The notes beneath the pieces are model-generated. The model saw only the letters and a list, made by a program, of their open reading frames with translations. It was not told where the DNA came from and searched no databases. Both the position numbers and the translations under genes were made by a program. A stretch of 64,000 bases of DNA from UBA5078 sp051252515 (GTDB lineage Bacteria; Pseudomonadota; Gammaproteobacteria; Pseudomonadales; Pseudohongiellaceae), in assembly GCA_051252515.1 (NCBI GenBank), contig JBPOFS010000003.1:1-64000 (forward strand). The letters run 5' to 3'. Shown in pieces: positions 61,664 through 64,000 of this stretch (the first letter of the stretch is position 1; every line of letters starts with the position of its first letter).

Positions 61664-63637
61664 GTGAGTCTTACACTTTGCTATGCAAAACGGTACGCAT
61701 CCCACCCCTTGTGGGAGAGAATCAATCGCGCCCCTCTTCATTGCACAGCCATAGACTCCCTCCAAGAAGCGAAAGACTTAACAGCCAGCATTGTTTTGTT
61801 GGATGAGACCCTACTAGCGCAATTAAACCTCGCCCAATGGCGCGCACAGCTGCCGCAATGTATTTTCCTTAGCGAACAACACTTGGAAACTGACACCGAC
61901 CTCATATTGAGTGACGCACTTCCGCTTGCACAGTCTCAAAAAATCATACAACTGGCCTGTGAAGGGTGTTTAGCAAAAAAACGAGAAAGCGATAGTCGCC
62001 TCGTTTTGCAATCCATGGAAGGAAACCTCAACAAACTAGCCAGTGTTGGTATTGCCCTAGCGGCGGAAAACGACCTTACAACTCTTCTACGTAAAATCTT
62101 GATCGAAGGTCAGAACATATCGAACTGCGATGCGGCTTCGTTGTTTCTGGTTGATGCTGACGGCGAACACATTACTTTCAAGCTTACTCAAAACGATTCC
62201 ATCGATTTCCCCTTTCAAGAAAGCAAATTTAAACTCGATGCGAAGTCTATTTCCGGTTATGTGGCACAAAATAAAACCGCCCTTAATATCGAAGATGCTT
62301 ACGCCATCGCGCCTGAAAGCGTCTATCAATTCAATAGCAGCTTTGACACCAGCGCCGGGTATGAAACCGTTAGCATGTTGACGCTACCAGCTCTAAACAA
62401 AAATAAAAATGTTATCGCGGTTTTGCAGTTCATCAATAAAAAGCGCTCCAGAGAAACGCTACTGTCTCCAGGCACGGACATAAGGGGGCAAGTAATCCCT
62501 TTTGATGAGGAATCGTATCTTTTATTACAGGCCTTAGCAGGACAAGCGGGAGTAGCGATAGAGAACGCCATCCTGCATAACGATATTCAAAAGCTATTCG
62601 AGGGCTTTGTGAAAGCCTCCGTCATGGCCATCGAACAACGCGACCCCACTACCAGCGGGCATTCTTTCCGCGTAGCTGAGTTATGTGTAGCGCTAGCGCG
62701 GGCTGTAAATTTAAGCGACCACCCAACCCATCTCACCCATAAGCATAATGAGACACAAATCCGAGAGCTACGCTATGCCGCACTGCTCCATGATTTCGGT
62801 AAAGTTGGCGTACGTGAATCTGTGCTTGTTAAGTCTAAAAAGCTCACAGATGCCAATATTAAAAGCATTCGCTATCGAATCCTGCTCGCCCAAGAGAAAC
62901 TTAAAAACAAAGCGTTACGCCAACAGTTGCAGATGCATAAGAAAGGGAAATTCGACAAAGAAATCGATACACGCATCGAGGTCAATCTTGCCAGAGAGCT
63001 AGAACAACTCGAAAGTTTTTTCATCACGATTGTCGAGTCAAATGAACCGATGCTTCTAGAGTCAGGACACAAAACAGATCTCAATCGCATCGCTGCTTAT
63101 TGCAACCCTTTTGAGCGTGCCCATGGTTTCGCAATCGTTAGCCCTGAAGAATTTTCGATGCTGGCAATCCCTAAAGGGAGTCTGTCCCAGCAAGAACGAC
63201 TGGAGATCGAGTCTCATGTAACACATACCCGAAACTTTCTACAGTTGATCCCATGGACCGAGGAGTTTAAGAACGTCCCTTCTATCGCAGGGGCACATCA
63301 TGAAAAACTCGATGGCAGCGGCTACCCAGACGGCAAAGCGACGAACGAGATTCCATTTGCTTCTAAGATCATGACGATTTGTGATATTTACGACGCACTA
63401 ACGGCCTCTGATAGACCTTACAAAGCAGCCGTACCCGCAGAAATTGCATTGGATATCCTCTATAAAGAAGCGAAAGCAGGTGCCGTTGACCACTCATTGA
63501 TTGATGTGTTTGTGCAAAGCGATGCATACAAATGCATTAACGATAAGGACTATTCAGAAGGGTTCGAGGGTGAACAAGGCCTAGGTCATCATGTCTGCGA
63601 TTTTGACTTGCATGAACATGAACACGAGCATGGCTAA
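61664..63637 (+). CDS. GAF/HD-GYP domain phosphodiesterase-type protein
   Basis: The start is GTG 61664. The 657-residue protein probably degrades cyclic di-GMP. About residues 1-110 look like a degenerate receiver-type domain without an obvious phospho-Asp site. A GAF domain spans about 120-305. The HD-GYP domain starts near 315 (RDPTTSGHSFRVAEL), with LLHDFGK near 375 and HHEKLDGSGYPDG near 545. Between these two motifs lies an unusually long charged, coiled insertion of about 110-140 residues. The C-terminus is His/Glu rich (HEHEHEHG), perhaps metal binding. It overlaps the convergent last gene by 4 nt. Confidence 0.9.
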   Translation: MSLTLCYAKRYASHPLWERINRAPLHCTAIDSLQEAKDLTASIVLLDETLLAQLNLAQWRAQLPQCIFLSEQHLETDTDLILSDALPLAQSQKIIQLACEGCLAKKRESDSRLVLQSMEGNLNKLASVGIALAAENDLTTLLRKILIEGQNISNCDAASLFLVDADGEHITFKLTQNDSIDFPFQESKFKLDAKSISGYVAQNKTALNIEDAYAIAPESVYQFNSSFDTSAGYETVSMLTLPALNKNKNVIAVLQFINKKRSRETLLSPGTDIRGQVIPFDEESYLLLQALAGQAGVAIENAILHNDIQKLFEGFVKASVMAIEQRDPTTSGHSFRVAELCVALARAVNLSDHPTHLTHKHNETQIRELRYAALLHDFGKVGVRESVLVKSKKLTDANIKSIRYRILLAQEKLKNKALRQQLQMHKKGKFDKEIDTRIEVNLARELEQLESFFITIVESNEPMLLESGHKTDLNRIAAYCNPFERAHGFAIVSPEEFSMLAIPKGSLSQQERLEIESHVTHTRNFLQLIPWTEEFKNVPSIAGAHHEKLDGSGYPDGKATNEIPFASKIMTICDIYDALTASDRPYKAAVPAEIALDILYKEAKAGAVDHSLIDVFVQSDAYKCINDKDYSEGFEGEQGLGHHVCDFDLHEHEHEHG

Positions 63638-64000
63638 CGATTGGCCGTTTTAGCCTGAGAGATAAACGCTTTTTGTGCCGATGGTTTTGCTATCGCCACC
63701 GCATTGGCTGGCACTGAGCTTTGAGTACGCCCCAAAGCAATATTCGCATTCGCAAACACATCATCCACGTTACGTAGATAGAAAAAGCGTCCTCTATTAG
63801 CCAGCTCGTGTAGCTTTGCGTCTGGACACAGCGACACAAACCTCTGCGCCACATGCAGAGCGCGCCGACAATCCGAACTTCCCTGCCAAAAGTGACACGG
63901 CATCTGTAAACGGTCAAATGGTAGGGGCGGGACTTTAAGTTGCAACGCACTATCTTGTGCTAGCCCCTTTACTCCTTGGCGTAACGACTCCTTCATGTCT
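63634..64000 (-). CDS. Alpha/beta-hydrolase-like protein, C-terminal part (cut by window edge)
   Basis: The frame is open to the right edge; an in-frame ATG at 63996 is probably internal. The segment PPLPFDRLQMPCHFWQGSSDCRRALHV resembles the acid-residue strand of alpha/beta hydrolases (Asp in SSD). Then CPDAKLHELANRGRFFYL stands where the catalytic His (GHF) would be expected, but Arg replaces it. An Ala-rich tail follows. The family call is tentative from the C-terminus only. Confidence 0.5.
   Translation of the reverse strand, partial: DMKESLRQGVKGLAQDSALQLKVPPLPFDRLQMPCHFWQGSSDCRRALHVAQRFVSLCPDAKLHELANRGRFFYLRNVDDVFANANIALGRTQSSVPANAVAIAKPSAQKAFISQAKTANR

Overview
The window looks like a chromosomal segment from an aerobic gammaproteobacterium of the Pseudomonadales/Cellvibrionales type. 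The evidence is gene content and order: gltA divergent from sdhCDAB-sucAB-lpd-sucCD, a dnaX-ybaB-recR block with the 4.5S RNA gene beside dnaX, a metH/nfuA/cysI-DUF934 neighbourhood, and the chain tig-clpP-clpX-lon-hupB-ppiD-mltD-gloB-rnhA-dnaQ. From memory these blocks resemble Pseudomonas gene order; no search was run. Base composition looks moderate and even. There is no prophage, insertion sequence, CRISPR array or island. The only repeat-rich accessory stretch is about 13.3-14.0 kb.

Layout. 1-245: start of a DUF3450-type exported protein, cut by the left edge. 637-11661: a minus-strand TCA-cycle operon from sdhC to sucD, with divergent gltA at 12025-13305. gltA carries one in-frame TAA at a normally conserved Glu codon. 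13306-14052: a non-coding stretch with two opposed 121-bp inverted-repeat elements plus a truncated tandem copy, then tRNA-Ala(GGC). 14202-18051: gltX, dusA, a TerB-like gene and mlaA. 18293-30860: a long minus-strand run (hrpA, fadD, VWA/CoxE-like, MoxR ATPase, membrane protein, ycgN, rnd, recR, ybaB, dnaX). dnaX holds a 10-A slippery run positioned to make a short gamma-like product. 30931-34196: 4.5S RNA, tRNA-Ser(GGA), queF, the yadGH transporter and tRNA-Glu(UUC). 34512-36280: three plus-strand genes ending in a dimeric-type dUTPase. 36296-43585: nfuA, metH, DUF2970, a 45-codon membrane protein, and sulfite reductase with DUF934. 43604-48599: acuI-type reductase, sohB, nudC, dnaQ, rnhA and a methyltransferase. 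48752-51248: gloB and mltD on the plus strand. 51252-59823: the protein quality-control chain from ppiD to tig. 60175-63637: mobA, a small DUF6316-like gene and a GAF/HD-GYP protein. The right edge cuts an alpha/beta-hydrolase-like gene.

How the parts fit. The left third is respiratory carbon metabolism (2-oxoglutarate to fumarate, with electrons to quinone). The centre is RNA processing, replication and recombination housekeeping. The 51-60 kb block is envelope and cytosolic proteostasis, with a heat-shock (sigma-32) promoter visible before lon.

Most worth a second look: the structured leader before the DUF6316-like gene (sigma-54 promoter followed by an RNA-like three-way junction of abutting helices), the dnaX slippage site, the covarying 121-bp elements, the gltA nonsense codon, and the lon leader with its GAAA-capped hairpin.
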